From positions 1 through 47,765 of the forward strand of contig JAGCJX010000024.1 of NCBI GenBank assembly GCA_017647795.1: a DNA stretch of 47,765 nucleotides, read 5' to 3'. Shown here in pieces: positions 1-8,760 of this stretch. Each line of letters opens with the position of its first letter. Position 1 is the first letter of the stretch. A program made the translations under genes and the position numbers. This stretch comes from Bacteroidales bacterium (GTDB lineage: Bacteria; Bacteroidota; Bacteroidia; Bacteroidales; UBA932). The notes under the pieces were generated by a model. That model made no database searches. It saw only the letters and a program-made list of their open reading frames with translations, and was not told the DNA's origin.

Positions 1-45
1 AATACCAGAAATATACCCTTAAATCGAACAATCATCACATTGAGA

Positions 46-91
46 ATCGAAAAAATCGAAGGATACCGAAATATCTCGATATCCTTCGATT
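46..91 (-). terminator. Rho-independent terminator of the DUF4270 transcription unit
   Basis: A perfect 12-bp inverted repeat lies at 54-65 and 80-91, separated by 14 nt. Read on the minus strand the hairpin is followed by five T residues at 49-53, as expected for intrinsic termination downstream of the minus-strand DUF4270 gene that stops at 176. The remainder of positions 1-175 shows no coding region that I would support. Confidence 0.6.
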
Positions 92-175
92 GTCTTAATT
101 GTCAGAGGCCTTCTGGTTAGGCACCTTTTTCAGTGCCCTCCAGCAATGTCGTCCTTTTTCTTTGTCTGTTATTCG

Positions 176-1540
176 CTATTCATGCACCAAGGTATAGGCA
201 ATGTTCAGTGTCGGGGGATTGTTGGATGTACTGCCGTTCAATTTTATGTAACGGTAGATAGTCGGGTTGCAGGTGTAATAGGTGTTGGCGTAACTATCTT
301 CGCTGATCAGCAGCGGCATTAGCCACAAATCGTCGTTTCCGGTCAATTCTTCTTCTGGCTTGTCAATCAAGTCTTGCAAGTACGAAGTGATGTCACAGGT
401 GTATTTGCGCAACGAAGGGTTGCGGGCGCCAATGTTGACGTTGTATTGTACTTCGGGCAGCGGGTAGAAGTATTGGGTAGAGTCTGCACGGCATTCGTGG
501 TAGGAGGCCGTGAGCGACCCGGGGAAGTAGTCAAATTCGTCGTAGTTCTCGGGAACTTCGTAATGGAAGTCCAAACTTGCGCGTGAGAGCGCGATGGTGG
601 TTGTCGGATCCACGTCCAAGGTCTCGATCCATTCGTTGAGCAGGGTTTTGATGGACTGGGCCGAGCAGTAGGGTTTTACGCCACCCAATGATTCAAAATA
701 CAGGGTCTCGCCCGGAGTTTTGTCGCCCAAACGGTCGCCTGAAGTTGATTCAAAGAAGTTCAGGCAGTAGTTATATCCAAAATAGAAATAAGCTGTGGTG
801 TCGGTGTCTTTCACGCCCATTTCTTCGTGGTTCATTGTATAATTCAAAACAATGGTAGAACCTCCGACCGGCAGGTAGTTCAGACGTCCGCCCGGTGTTC
901 CGTCAGGAGCATCGGTGATGATACCCATACCCGGGATGCGTTCGACAAACAAAGCCGCTGAATCGGATTCTTCCGGAGTCAAGGCTATCAATTCACGGGC
1001 AAACTCTTCCTTGAGGTAGATTTTGATGGAGTCCTTTCCGAAGAGAACCGGAGCACCCGTGCTGATCGGAGTGGGATCAAAGTCTTCCAAGGTGATGGAG
1101 TTGTTGTACAGGTGGATGGAATCCAATTTGGAATTGAGTCGGAGCAGGTACACGTTTTGTGCAATCCCTTCTTGACTCGGGTTCAGAAAGACGGTGGAGT
1201 CAATCTTGAGTTGGAGGTAAGCATTGATGAGTTGGGGATCTTGTCCGAGGTCCAAGGTGTCCGCTGAGGGGATGATTTGTGCCACGGTACCCATGCGTGT
1301 AGTTCCGTAATCTTCGTTGGTGAGATTTCCGAAAATCAACGCATTATAGGAGATGGCTTGGATGCTGTCCGGTTTGTTGTTGACAAACTGGGGGTACAGC
1401 ACGGCTTGTTTTACTTTCAATATTTGTTCGTCCGGAAGGAAACCGGTACCAACATTCCGCTCTGATTGGATGCAGGAGGAGAGGGTCAGTGTCAACAACA
1501 GGGTCAACACGAAGAGGATGGAATTTTTATTCGCCATCAA
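176..1540 (-). CDS. DUF4270 family lipoprotein
   Basis: The product is 454 aa with a lipoprotein signal: a hydrophobic stretch ending in the lipobox LSSC, with the lipidated Cys near residue 23. It should therefore sit in the outer membrane or periplasm. The rest is a long beta-rich region without transmembrane segments, matching the length and character of the Bacteroidota-specific DUF4270 family, whose function is unknown. The start overlaps the end of the upstream GT5-like gene by 14 bp, so the two are almost certainly co-transcribed and translationally coupled. The start could be either of two consecutive Met codons. The family assignment is from memory of its sequence character; no biochemical role should be inferred. 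Confidence 0.75.
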   Translation of the reverse strand: MMANKNSILFVLTLLLTLTLSSCIQSERNVGTGFLPDEQILKVKQAVLYPQFVNNKPDSIQAISYNALIFGNLTNEDYGTTRMGTVAQIIPSADTLDLGQDPQLINAYLQLKIDSTVFLNPSQEGIAQNVYLLRLNSKLDSIHLYNNSITLEDFDPTPISTGAPVLFGKDSIKIYLKEEFARELIALTPEESDSAALFVERIPGMGIITDAPDGTPGGRLNYLPVGGSTIVLNYTMNHEEMGVKDTDTTAYFYFGYNYCLNFFESTSGDRLGDKTPGETLYFESLGGVKPYCSAQSIKTLLNEWIETLDVDPTTTIALSRASLDFHYEVPENYDEFDYFPGSLTASYHECRADSTQYFYPLPEVQYNVNIGARNPSLRKYTCDITSYLQDLIDKPEEELTGNDDLWLMPLLISEDSYANTYYTCNPTIYRYIKLNGSTSNNPPTLNIAYTLVHE

Positions 1541-2360
1541 TGCCTAAAATTTGGTCGTAAAATTTATTGTATTCGTCAATGTATGCAGTCGTTTCTTGGC
1601 TGACGATGTGGTAACCCAACGTGGGCAGACCGCTTTCGGTCGCTGCTTGGGTCAGGTCTTCCGGGAGGGATTCGTCACCCAGTACCAAGGCGTCTGCATA
1701 TTGAATCGCCAATTTTGCAAGATTTGTGCCAGTGGGCTCCTGAAGGATTTTCGTTTCTTCGGGGGTGACGTTGTTCATGCAAACTTTGTTGCAGGCATCA
1801 TCTGAGAAGCGTTCGTTCAGGAATTCGTCGTACAAGGAAACAACTACCTTGGTGTTTTCAAACAAGGGGTCATCCGAGTAAGCCTTTTTGAGGTAGAGCG
1901 GCAACAAGTGTGAAATCCAACCTTGGCAGTGGATGATGTCCGGTTTCCATCTCAATTTTTTGACGGTTTCCAGAACGCCACGGGCAAAGAAGGCGGCACG
2001 TTCGTCGTTGTCATCGATGAAATTGCCTTCCGCATCGGTGAAGACGAGTTTGCGGTGGAAGTAGTCTTCGTTGTCGATGAAATAAACCTGCATCCGTGCA
2101 GACGGAATGGAAGAGACTTTGATAACCAACGGGCGGTCAACATCGTTGACGATGATGTTCATGCCCGAGAGCCGGATAACCTCGTGCAATTGGTTCTTGC
2201 GTTCGTTGATGCACCCGAAACGGGGCATAAAAGAGCGAATTTCTTTGCCTCGCTCCTGGATGCCTTGGGGTAAAAACCGACCGAGGATCGCCCGGGGAGT
2301 TTCCGGAAGATAGGGGAAAATCTCGGAGTTAACGAAAAGTACTCTTTTGGGATCTTTCAT
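1527..2360 (-). CDS. Short glycogen/starch synthase-like protein (GT5 N-terminal half)
   Basis: The 277-aa product resembles the N-terminal, glucan-binding Rossmann half of glycogen synthase: FVNSEIFPYLPET near the N-terminus corresponds to the start of the GT5 fold, and PDIIHCQGWISHLLPLY near residue 140 matches the conserved 'HxxxW' segment. A full GlgA is about 470 aa or more, and the C-terminal half that binds the nucleotide-sugar donor is absent. Short forms of this kind are common in Bacteroidota and are often annotated as glycogen/starch synthase. Without a donor-binding domain, activity on ADP- or UDP-glucose is doubtful. It is the first gene of a two-gene unit with DUF4270 and has a -7 box (minus strand) at 2389-2396. 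Confidence 0.75.
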   Translation of the reverse strand: MKDPKRVLFVNSEIFPYLPETPRAILGRFLPQGIQERGKEIRSFMPRFGCINERKNQLHEVIRLSGMNIIVNDVDRPLVIKVSSIPSARMQVYFIDNEDYFHRKLVFTDAEGNFIDDNDERAAFFARGVLETVKKLRWKPDIIHCQGWISHLLPLYLKKAYSDDPLFENTKVVVSLYDEFLNERFSDDACNKVCMNNVTPEETKILQEPTGTNLAKLAIQYADALVLGDESLPEDLTQAATESGLPTLGYHIVSQETTAYIDEYNKFYDQILGIDGE

Positions 2361-2388
2361 CTTGTCAATAATTTGGGTAATTTGTTTA

Positions 2389-2396
2389 CAAAGGTA
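2389..2396 (-). promoter_or_regulatory. -7 promoter element for the short GT5 gene
   Basis: On the minus strand the sequence reads TACCTTTG, an exact match to the Bacteroidota -7 consensus TAnnTTTG, 28 nt before the start codon of the short GT5 gene. No good -33 TTTG is visible at 19-21 bp. Confidence 0.55.
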
Positions 2397-2426
2397 CGAA
2401 AAATTTTTTAGATAATTAGTTTTAAC

Positions 2427-2434
2427 TATCTTTG
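2427..2434 (+). promoter_or_regulatory. -7 promoter element for ftsX
   Basis: TATCTTTG matches the TAnnTTTG consensus and lies 22 nt before the ftsX ATG. The expected -33 position (2404-2407) reads TTTT, one mismatch from TTTG. Confidence 0.6.
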
Positions 2435-2456
2435 GACCCTATTTTTCAGAGCTTTT

Positions 2457-3335
2457 ATGAGCAAAGGAGATACCCATATTCTGTTTAGAAGGCTGTTCCA
2501 ATCGTTCCTGTCCTCCGTTATCAGCATCAGTCTGGTTCTGTTTATGGTTGGGGTTGCGGCTTTGTTGGTACTCAATGCCAGCTCTGTCTCAGATTATTTC
2601 AAGGAGAACATGACAATTTCAGCCATCCTGTCCGTGGAGGCCAGTGACCAGGAGGCTGAAAAACTTGCTTCGTCTGTGGAAGAGTTGCCTTTCATCAAAT
2701 CGGTGACTTGTGTGACCAAGGAACAGGGAGTTCAGGAAATGAAGGACCTGTTGGGAGAAGATTTTCTGGTTGCGTTTGGCTCAGCCCCGATTCCGACTTC
2801 GTTGGATTTGCAACTGGAAGCGGATTATTTGGTCTCGGATAGTCTGAAAGTCGTGGAGGAACGCCTGATGCAATTCCCGGCCGTAGAGGAAGTGGTATAC
2901 CAGGAATCCTTGGTTGATTTGCTCAATGCAAATCTGGAGAAAATTGGTTATTTCTTGCTGGTCCTCATCGTGTTGTTGTTGTTCATCTCGTTTGTGCTCA
3001 TCAACAATACGGTCCGCTTGAATGTGTATGCCAAACGTTTTTCCATTCATACGATGCGGCTGGTGGGGGCTACCAAGGGCTTCATTACCCGCCCGTTTGT
3101 CGCACAGGCCTTTTATCAAGGCTTGATTTCTGGCCTGATTGCGGTCTTGGGACTCTTGGGAGTGCTTTCGTTGATCCGCAACGAGTTTACGCAGCTGTTC
3201 ATGCTGTTTGAATTCAAGATTCTTTTGGAGGTGATGGGTATTGTGGTTGTCAGCGGGGTCTTGATTTGTGTGTTGTGTACCGTGTGGGTGGTACGAAGAT
3301 TGATTAATTTGAACAAAGACGAATTGTATTATTAG
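2457..3335 (+). CDS. ftsX: Cell division protein FtsX
   Basis: The 292-aa protein has the FtsX layout: a cytoplasmic N-terminal segment, a first membrane helix at about residues 18-42, an extracytoplasmic domain to about 165, then three further helices (about 167-187, 220-240 and 255-280) forming the FtsX permease domain. FtsX is the membrane subunit of the FtsEX complex, which couples ATP hydrolysis by FtsE to activation of septal peptidoglycan hydrolases. No ftsE is adjacent, as is usual in Bacteroidota. It heads a plus-strand run with the DUF3098 gene (4 nt gap) and uppP (2 nt gap), so this is probably one envelope-biogenesis operon. Confidence 0.9.
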   Translation: MSKGDTHILFRRLFQSFLSSVISISLVLFMVGVAALLVLNASSVSDYFKENMTISAILSVEASDQEAEKLASSVEELPFIKSVTCVTKEQGVQEMKDLLGEDFLVAFGSAPIPTSLDLQLEADYLVSDSLKVVEERLMQFPAVEEVVYQESLVDLLNANLEKIGYFLLVLIVLLLFISFVLINNTVRLNVYAKRFSIHTMRLVGATKGFITRPFVAQAFYQGLISGLIAVLGLLGVLSLIRNEFTQLFMLFEFKILLEVMGIVVVSGVLICVLCTVWVVRRLINLNKDELYY

Positions 3336-3339
3336 CGAT

Positions 3340-3576
3340 ATGGATAAAAGATTTGCATTGCCGGAAAAGAATCTCTGGTACTTGTTGGCCGGTTTGGCGG
3401 TCATGGTGTTGGGTTTTGTTCTGTTGGCAGGAGGTGGTTCGGACGATCCGCAAGTTTTCAATCCCGAAATCTTTAATTTCAGACGGATGTATGTGGCTCC
3501 GTTCCTGATTGTGGCGGGCATCGTGATCGAGGTTGTGGCCATCATGTACAAAGGAAAACGTAACCACGAAGAATAA
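3340..3576 (+). CDS. DUF3098 small membrane protein
   Basis: This 78-aa protein has two predicted membrane helices, at about residues 11-31 and 49-70, with short soluble ends. Size and topology fit the Bacteroidota DUF3098 family, whose members are usually encoded between ftsX and uppP as here. Its function is not established. The location suggests a role linked to the divisome or the undecaprenyl cycle, but that is inference from context only. It is tightly packed between ftsX and uppP. Confidence 0.85.
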   Translation: MDKRFALPEKNLWYLLAGLAVMVLGFVLLAGGGSDDPQVFNPEIFNFRRMYVAPFLIVAGIVIEVVAIMYKGKRNHEE

Positions 3577-3578
3577 CC

Positions 3579-4388
3579 ATGAGCGAACTGGAAGCAATCC
3601 TCTTGGGCCTACTCCAGGGTTTGACGGAGTTCTTGCCTGTGAGCAGCAGTGGCCACTTGACCCTGGGCAAAGAGTTGTTTGGGGTGGAGGTCGAAGGCTT
3701 GACGTTTGAGATTGCCGTGCATGCGGCAACGGTTCTTAGTACCCTCGTTGCCTTCCGGCAGGAAATTGGCCGTTTGTTGGCGGGTCTGTTCCGATTCCGA
3801 TGGAACGAAGAGACCGATTACCTGATGAAGATTGTGGTTTCGATGATTCCGATCCTGATTGTGGGCGTCTTTTTCAAGGATGCTGTGGAATCCGTGTTCG
3901 GATCCGGAGTCTTGATTGTAGGGGTGATGTTGTGGGTGACAGCGGCCCTATTGTTTTGGGGCGAGCGTTTGACGCAGCGTCAGGAGAGAAAAGGAATTCG
4001 TGGCAAGTCCATTGGGTACAAAGAGGCCTTGATCATTGGTTTGAGCCAGGCTTGTGCTGTTTTGCCGGGCCTCTCCCGGTCGGGAACCACCATCTCTACC
4101 GGTCTGTTGTTGGGGGTTAAGAAATCGGAGGTGGCACAATTCTCCTTCCTGATGGTGCTGGTGCCGATCCTCGGTGAAGCCTTCCTGGAATTGGTTGGCG
4201 GAGGTTTTTCAATGGAGGCTTCTGGTATCTCACCGTTGGCATTGTCGTTGGGTTTTGTTTCTGCGTTTGTGTCCGGATTTCTGGCATGTAACTGGATGAT
4301 CCGTCTGGTAAGAAATTCCAAACTGGTCTATTTTTCAATTTATTGTTTGATCGTCGGTGCCATTGCGATTGTCAGTGGGCTGATCTAA
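3579..4388 (+). CDS. uppP: Undecaprenyl-diphosphatase UppP (BacA)
   Basis: This is a 269-aa polytopic membrane phosphatase that converts undecaprenyl diphosphate to the monophosphate carrier needed for peptidoglycan and other surface polymers. Both hallmark motifs are present: [14 protein letters not shown] at residues 13-26 with the catalytic-region Glu17, and PGLSRSGTT around residues 161-169. Length and the roughly seven hydrophobic segments match the BacA/UppP family. It follows the DUF3098 gene by 2 nt and precedes lpxH by 29 nt. Confidence 0.95.
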   Translation: MSELEAILLGLLQGLTEFLPVSSSGHLTLGKELFGVEVEGLTFEIAVHAATVLSTLVAFRQEIGRLLAGLFRFRWNEETDYLMKIVVSMIPILIVGVFFKDAVESVFGSGVLIVGVMLWVTAALLFWGERLTQRQERKGIRGKSIGYKEALIIGLSQACAVLPGLSRSGTTISTGLLLGVKKSEVAQFSFLMVLVPILGEAFLELVGGGFSMEASGISPLALSLGFVSAFVSGFLACNWMIRLVRNSKLVYFSIYCLIVGAIAIVSGLI

Positions 4389-4417
4389 CTGGATGCAATC
4401 TGTAATATCTTGTAGTT

Positions 4418-5173
4418 ATGGCTGATAAGAAACGTCTCACCTATTTTGTATCGGATGTCCACCTGGGTTTGAAAGCCGGGGGCGCTGACGTGGTGGAACG
4501 TCGTTTCTTGGCTTTCTTGGATGCCCTGCCGGCAGAGACGGAATCGTTGTTTCTGTTGGGGGACATTTTTGATTTTTGGTACGAGTACAAGTACGTCATC
4601 CCGACGGGACACACCCGTGTGCTGGGTCGTTTGGCGGCCTTGGTGGACCGGGGTGTCAAGGTGTATTTTTCCATCGGCAACCACGATGTCTGGGCTTACC
4701 GCTATTTCGAGCAGGAGTTGGGCATGATTCGTCTGGAGCAGCCGGCAGTTGTATCGGTGGCGGGAAAACAATTCTGTGTGGGCCACGGTGACGGGTTGGG
4801 ACCGGTGCCGAGGGGATACCTCCTATTGCGTTCCATTTTCCATTGCCGCTTCCTGCAACGGCTTTTCAGTACCTTGCACCCGCGTTGGGCGTTGGGCTTT
4901 GGTTATGCCTGGTCGCGTCATTCCCGTTTGTCCAAAACGGAAGATTGGGTCAAATACCGTTTCCGTGGGGCAGAGGAACCGTTGTGGAAGTTTGCGGTTG
5001 AATTTGCTCAGAAGCATCCGGTGGATTTCTTTGTCTTCGGTCATTACCATACTCCGGGTGAAGAAAAACTTCCGGGAGGGGCCTCCCTCTATGTGCTGGG
5101 GGATTGGGCTCACGATGCGGAATACTTGTGTTTTGACGGCGAGTCCCTTACTTGGGGCAGCGGCCGATTGTAA
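4418..5173 (+). CDS. lpxH: UDP-2,3-diacylglucosamine diphosphatase LpxH
   Basis: This 251-aa calcineurin-like metallophosphoesterase carries the full metal-binding set: SDVHLG at 12-17, GDIFDFW near 48, GNHD near 88, and the C-terminal GHYHT near 208. LpxH hydrolyses UDP-2,3-diacylglucosamine to lipid X in lipid A synthesis at the inner face of the cytoplasmic membrane. The substrate assignment rests on overall similarity (DVHLG start, DFWYEY segment); a different phosphoesterase of this fold is less likely. The 3' end overlaps the convergent zinc-ribbon gene by 26 bp. Confidence 0.85.
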   Translation: MADKKRLTYFVSDVHLGLKAGGADVVERRFLAFLDALPAETESLFLLGDIFDFWYEYKYVIPTGHTRVLGRLAALVDRGVKVYFSIGNHDVWAYRYFEQELGMIRLEQPAVVSVAGKQFCVGHGDGLGPVPRGYLLLRSIFHCRFLQRLFSTLHPRWALGFGYAWSRHSRLSKTEDWVKYRFRGAEEPLWKFAVEFAQKHPVDFFVFGHYHTPGEEKLPGGASLYVLGDWAHDAEYLCFDGESLTWGSGRL

Positions 5174-5495
5174 TCTTCCTTCCTTGAAGCCGGTACGTCC
5201 ACTCAAAGCACTCGTAGGTCGTGCATAGTCCCTTCCGTTGTTGGGCCGTGTGGTAGTCAAAGCAAAATCCGGCCAGTACCAGTTCTTCCCGATCACAGAT
5301 ACCTCGTTTCTCTTTCCAGAACCTTTCCAGAATGTTGCGGTTTTGAAGAAGGATTCGCAGGATTTGATGCATGTTCGCTTCTCGTTCACGCCGTCTCCGG
5401 TTGTGATAGCAGATTCTGCATTCGTCCGAGCAGAATTTTTTGTCGCTACGTCCCGCGACTGGGGATTGGCATTCCAGGCAAAGTTTTGTTTTCAT
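5148..5495 (-). CDS. Small zinc-ribbon protein of unknown function
   Basis: The 115-aa protein starts with a four-cysteine zinc-ribbon, CxxC (Cys6, Cys9) followed by CxxxC (Cys22, Cys26), then a basic stretch (HNRRRRERE) and a helical region. The arrangement resembles DUF2116-type zinc ribbons of small nucleic-acid-associated proteins. A second half with scattered cysteines has no recognised domain. It is a single minus-strand gene convergent with lpxH; their stop codons lie inside one another's coding sequence. The ordered cysteines and basic patch argue for a real gene. Confidence 0.6.
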   Translation of the reverse strand: MKTKLCLECQSPVAGRSDKKFCSDECRICYHNRRRREREANMHQILRILLQNRNILERFWKEKRGICDREELVLAGFCFDYHTAQQRKGLCTTYECFEWTYRLQGRKITIGRCPK

Positions 5496-5644
5496 GAGTT
5501 AAAATTAGGAGGAGCCAGCGGGAGTCGCAAACCATTGCGTAAAAAACACAGGATGATCCGTAAATAAACGTTTATAATCGTTTAAGTTTCGTTTTGGCAG
5601 GCGGACTTGCCATTTCTTTGCAGCGGAATTTAATTTTTTCGATT

Positions 5645-5989
5645 ATGGAACAGTCAATGAACAGAATTGAGCTTCGGGGACATGTGGGACAGGAACCCCG
5701 AATCACAGAGGCAGGAGGAAACAGTGTGATTAATTTTACATTGGCAACCAATGAAATCCTGAAGGATCGTAATGGGAACATGCGTGAAGTGACGACCTGG
5801 CACAACATTGTCGCGTGGGCAGGCAAGGGCATGCCGTTTTTCGAGGACATCCGCAAGGGGAGTTGTGTGTATGTGGTCGGTAAAGTCCGGAATCAAAAAT
5901 ACAAAGCGCAGGATGGGACCGAGCGTCATTACAACGACGTGTTGGCTTCCCGGATGGTGATAGAACCGAAAGATTCTTCGTCCCAATAG
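5645..5989 (+). CDS. ssb: Short single-stranded DNA-binding protein
   Basis: The product is 114 aa (110 if the Met at 5657 is used) and consists only of an OB-fold domain: ELRGHVGQEPRI at the N-terminus, NFTLATNE, TTWHNIVAWAGKG and a C-terminal strand containing YNDVLASRM. SSB coats single-stranded DNA during replication and repair. Classical SSB is about 150-180 aa and ends in an acidic tail (DDxPF) that recruits partners; here the chain ends in KDSSSQ with no such tail. It may therefore be a secondary SSB. The start at 5645 is chosen because upstream in-frame codons extend into low-complexity sequence not resembling the family. Confidence 0.85.
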   Translation: MEQSMNRIELRGHVGQEPRITEAGGNSVINFTLATNEILKDRNGNMREVTTWHNIVAWAGKGMPFFEDIRKGSCVYVVGKVRNQKYKAQDGTERHYNDVLASRMVIEPKDSSSQ

Positions 5990-6015
5990 ATTGTGGGGAT
6001 TTGCGCAAAATATTG

Positions 6016-6023
6016 TACCTTTG
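6016..6023 (+). promoter_or_regulatory. -7 promoter element for cysS
   Basis: TACCTTTG is an exact consensus -7 element, 21 nt upstream of the cysS start codon. No clear -33 element is present at the standard spacing. Confidence 0.55.
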
Positions 6024-6044
6024 TCGGATTAAAATCATACGATT

Positions 6045-7520
6045 ATGACAAGGGAATTCTACTTATATAACAGCCTTTCTCGCAAGAAAGAATGCTTCAC
6101 CCCGATTCATCCCGGTATGGTAGGCTTGTATGTCTGCGGGCCGACCGTATATGGCGATGCACACTTGGGTCATGCTCGTCCGGCAATCACTTACGATGTT
6201 TTGACCCGTCTGTTCCGTCACTTGGGTTACAAAGTGCGTTACGTCAGAAACATCACCGATGTAGGACACTTGGAAAACGATGCGGACGAAGGAGAAGACA
6301 AGATTGCAAAGAAAGCCAAATTGGAGCAATTGGAGCCGATGGAAGTGGTTCAGACCTATACACTACTCTTCCACGAAGCCATGCGCAAGTTGAATACTTG
6401 CCCGCCGAGCATCGAACCCCGTGCTTCCGGACACATCATTGAGCAAATTGACTTGGTGAGACAGTTGCTGGAAAACGGTTTCGCTTACGAAAGCAACGGA
6501 TCGGTGTATTTTGACGTAGAAGCATACAATCGCAAGCATCACTACGGCATTCTTTCGGGTCGTACCTTGGAGGATGTCAAAGAAAATACTCGAGAATTGG
6601 ATGGCCAATCCGACAAACGCAATTCCTATGACTTTGCATTGTGGAAAAAAGCCTCTCCGGAACACATCATGCGTTGGCCTTCACCTTGGAGTGACGGTTT
6701 TCCGGGCTGGCACCTTGAATGCTCTGCTATGAGTGCCAAGTACTTGGGTGAAGAGTTTGATATCCACGGGGGCGGTATGGACCTGTTGTTCCCCCACCAC
6801 GAGTGTGAATTGGCTCAAAATACAGCTTCTCGCGGAAAAGGTGGCGTGAAATACTGGATGCACAACAACATGATTACCATCAACGGACAGAAGATGGCGA
6901 AATCCAAGAACAACTTCATTTCGTTGGAGCAATTGTTCTCGGGTGAAAATCCGGTCTTGGAACAAGCATACTCTCCGATGACTGTTCGCTTCTTTATCTT
7001 GCAAGCGCATTACCGCAGTACGTTGGACTTCAGCAACGAAGCTTTGCAAGCGGCCGAAAAAGGCTTGGCAAAACTGATGCAAGCTGCCCGCGATGTGGAA
7101 GCTCTTGCAGCAAAAGGCACAGGCGTGAACGAAGAACTGGTTGCTTTGAAAGAAAAAGTGTACGAAGCCTTGTGTGACGATTTGAATACTCCGATTGCTT
7201 TGTCGCATTTGTTCGAAGCTGTCCGCTGGGTCAACTTGGCCAAAGATGGACAAGTGGCGTTGAGCGCTGAAGATTTGGCTTTGCTCAAGGAGTTGTTGGT
7301 CGTTGTGATGACCGATGTTTTGGGTCTCGTACAAGAAGGCGCTTCTGAAGGCAACGAAGAACTGCTGGACGGTTTGATCGAGATGGTTTTGGCTGAACGC
7401 AAGGAAGCCAAGGCTCGCAAGGATTTCGCGACGAGCGATGCCATTCGCGATCGTCTGAAGGAATTGGGTATCCAAATCAAAGACACCCGAGAAGGAACGG
7501 AGTGGACGATGATCAAATAA
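6045..7520 (+). CDS. cysS: Cysteinyl-tRNA synthetase
   Basis: This is a 491-aa class I aminoacyl-tRNA synthetase that charges tRNA-Cys with cysteine in the cytoplasm. The N-terminal zinc ligand Cys31 sits in [17 protein letters not shown], which also contains the HIGH-type signature HLGH at 40-43. The second signature is KMAKS at about 283-287, an accepted variant of KMSKS. The metal-binding WHLECSAM and [15 protein letters not shown] segments and a C-terminal DALR-type helical domain are present. Length is typical. It is monocistronic, ending at a strong bidirectional terminator. Confidence 0.97.
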   Translation: MTREFYLYNSLSRKKECFTPIHPGMVGLYVCGPTVYGDAHLGHARPAITYDVLTRLFRHLGYKVRYVRNITDVGHLENDADEGEDKIAKKAKLEQLEPMEVVQTYTLLFHEAMRKLNTCPPSIEPRASGHIIEQIDLVRQLLENGFAYESNGSVYFDVEAYNRKHHYGILSGRTLEDVKENTRELDGQSDKRNSYDFALWKKASPEHIMRWPSPWSDGFPGWHLECSAMSAKYLGEEFDIHGGGMDLLFPHHECELAQNTASRGKGGVKYWMHNNMITINGQKMAKSKNNFISLEQLFSGENPVLEQAYSPMTVRFFILQAHYRSTLDFSNEALQAAEKGLAKLMQAARDVEALAAKGTGVNEELVALKEKVYEALCDDLNTPIALSHLFEAVRWVNLAKDGQVALSAEDLALLKELLVVVMTDVLGLVQEGASEGNEELLDGLIEMVLAERKEAKARKDFATSDAIRDRLKELGIQIKDTREGTEWTMIK

Positions 7521-7530
7521 TTGCTCCACT

Positions 7531-7583
7531 AGAAAAACGAAGAAGGTGACTAAGACAATTTTAGTCACCTTCTTCGTCTTTTA
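7531..7583. terminator. Bidirectional rho-independent terminator between cysS and btuG
   Basis: A perfect 17-bp inverted repeat (7537-7553 and 7561-7577) with a 7-nt loop is flanked by CTTTTAT on the plus side and, on the minus strand, by TTTTTCTAG. It can terminate both convergent transcripts, cysS from the left and the btuB-btuG unit from the right. Confidence 0.85.
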
Positions 7584-7608
7584 TAGGTCATCAAAATTCT
7601 TAACGATC

Positions 7609-8706
7609 TTATTCCTCAATCTTTTTTCCGTATGAAATAAAGAGGTAGCGGCAGGTAGCGACACCGACTTCGTGTTCGTATTGCAAATGTCCTTGGGGTG
7701 AAAGGACTTTCAATGTTGAGTTGGAAGAGAAGTCGGTTTCTGCGGTGTAAATGTTGTTGGTGAAGGGACTCACGCCAATGCTAAAGAAGTAGGAGCCTTC
7801 CAACAAGGTTTGCACCTCGCGAGAAGAGATGTTGAATCGGTTGATTTTGGCAGAGGAGTTCCAATTTTCGTCGTAGGTGTTGACGTAATAGAGGATGTTG
7901 TTGGCCATGCGGTCGGTGGTGATGACACCATCGTAATCCATTTCCACTTCGTGGGTTTCGTAGATGGTTTGGGAGAAGGGGTCGATTTCCAACAAGCCCA
8001 CACCCGGGCAAGATGCGTAGATGTGTTCGTTGCCACCATAGACCAAATGACGTACCGGTGCCGGTGTTTCGATGTTTTTGATCACCGAAGAACCGTTTCC
8101 AGCAGCAAGGATCACGCTGACACCCTCACGGTGTGCTACAAATACGTAACCCATCCAGCAGAGGATGCCTTCTGCATCGCTACCGATGTTGATGGTTTTC
8201 ACTACTTGTCCGGAAAGCATGCTGATGACGATCAATTTGCTTTCGGTGTAGGAGTACATGCCGTCCGGGAGAACTTCGTATTTACTGCCGGATACGGTCA
8301 CATACAAGTACGAGCCGTCGTTGGCGATGTAACGGGGTGTTACCAGGTCGGGATGGCCGTTCAACAGGTCTTCCACATAGCATTCGGTGGTGGCCCCGTC
8401 GAGGATCATGATTTTGTCAGGATTTGAGCAAATCATGTACATGGTTCCATACAGGTCCATGGTTGCGCCCATGATGGTGCCGCCGATGTTGAAGCCGTTC
8501 TTTTGTTTGAAGGCTCTGTTTTGAACGGTGTTGTTGATCTCGCTGTAGAGGGAGATGCTGGCATTTTGTTCGGTGTAGTTACCTTGATTCAAGACGATGA
8601 CTTGGGTGTCATTTTCGTATTTTGGACCGTCGTTCTTGGTTTCGGAGCAGGAAGCCAAGCCGAGGACAGCCAGTAAGTTTACCAAGAGGAAGAATTTCTT
8701 GTTCAT
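7609..8706 (-). CDS. btuG: BtuG-like surface beta-propeller lipoprotein (cobalamin binding)
   Basis: The product is 365 aa with a lipoprotein signal (lipobox LASC, Cys20). After a short polar linker the chain consists of repeated short beta-blade units such as VIVLNQGNY, KIMILDGATT and KLIVISMLSGQV, typical of a YncE-like seven-bladed propeller. BtuG proteins of Bacteroides are surface lipoproteins that bind vitamin B12 very tightly and pass it to BtuB. The assignment rests on the gene lying 54 nt downstream of a TonB receptor that is itself behind a cobalamin riboswitch. A general DUF5074/YncE lipoprotein with another ligand is the alternative. Confidence 0.75.
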   Translation of the reverse strand: MNKKFFLLVNLLAVLGLASCSETKNDGPKYENDTQVIVLNQGNYTEQNASISLYSEINNTVQNRAFKQKNGFNIGGTIMGATMDLYGTMYMICSNPDKIMILDGATTECYVEDLLNGHPDLVTPRYIANDGSYLYVTVSGSKYEVLPDGMYSYTESKLIVISMLSGQVVKTINIGSDAEGILCWMGYVFVAHREGVSVILAAGNGSSVIKNIETPAPVRHLVYGGNEHIYASCPGVGLLEIDPFSQTIYETHEVEMDYDGVITTDRMANNILYYVNTYDENWNSSAKINRFNISSREVQTLLEGSYFFSIGVSPFTNNIYTAETDFSSNSTLKVLSPQGHLQYEHEVGVATCRYLFISYGKKIEE

Positions 8707-8760
8707 AATCTTGTGTTTTGGTTTTGGTTGCGAATATATAAAAATTACTGTATTTCGGAG

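Noticed and set aside
5571..5620. Repeated CGTTTA motifs and a TTTCTTTG box upstream of ssb
   Set aside because: The box departs from the TAnnTTTG consensus and the repeats are too short and few to call an operator.
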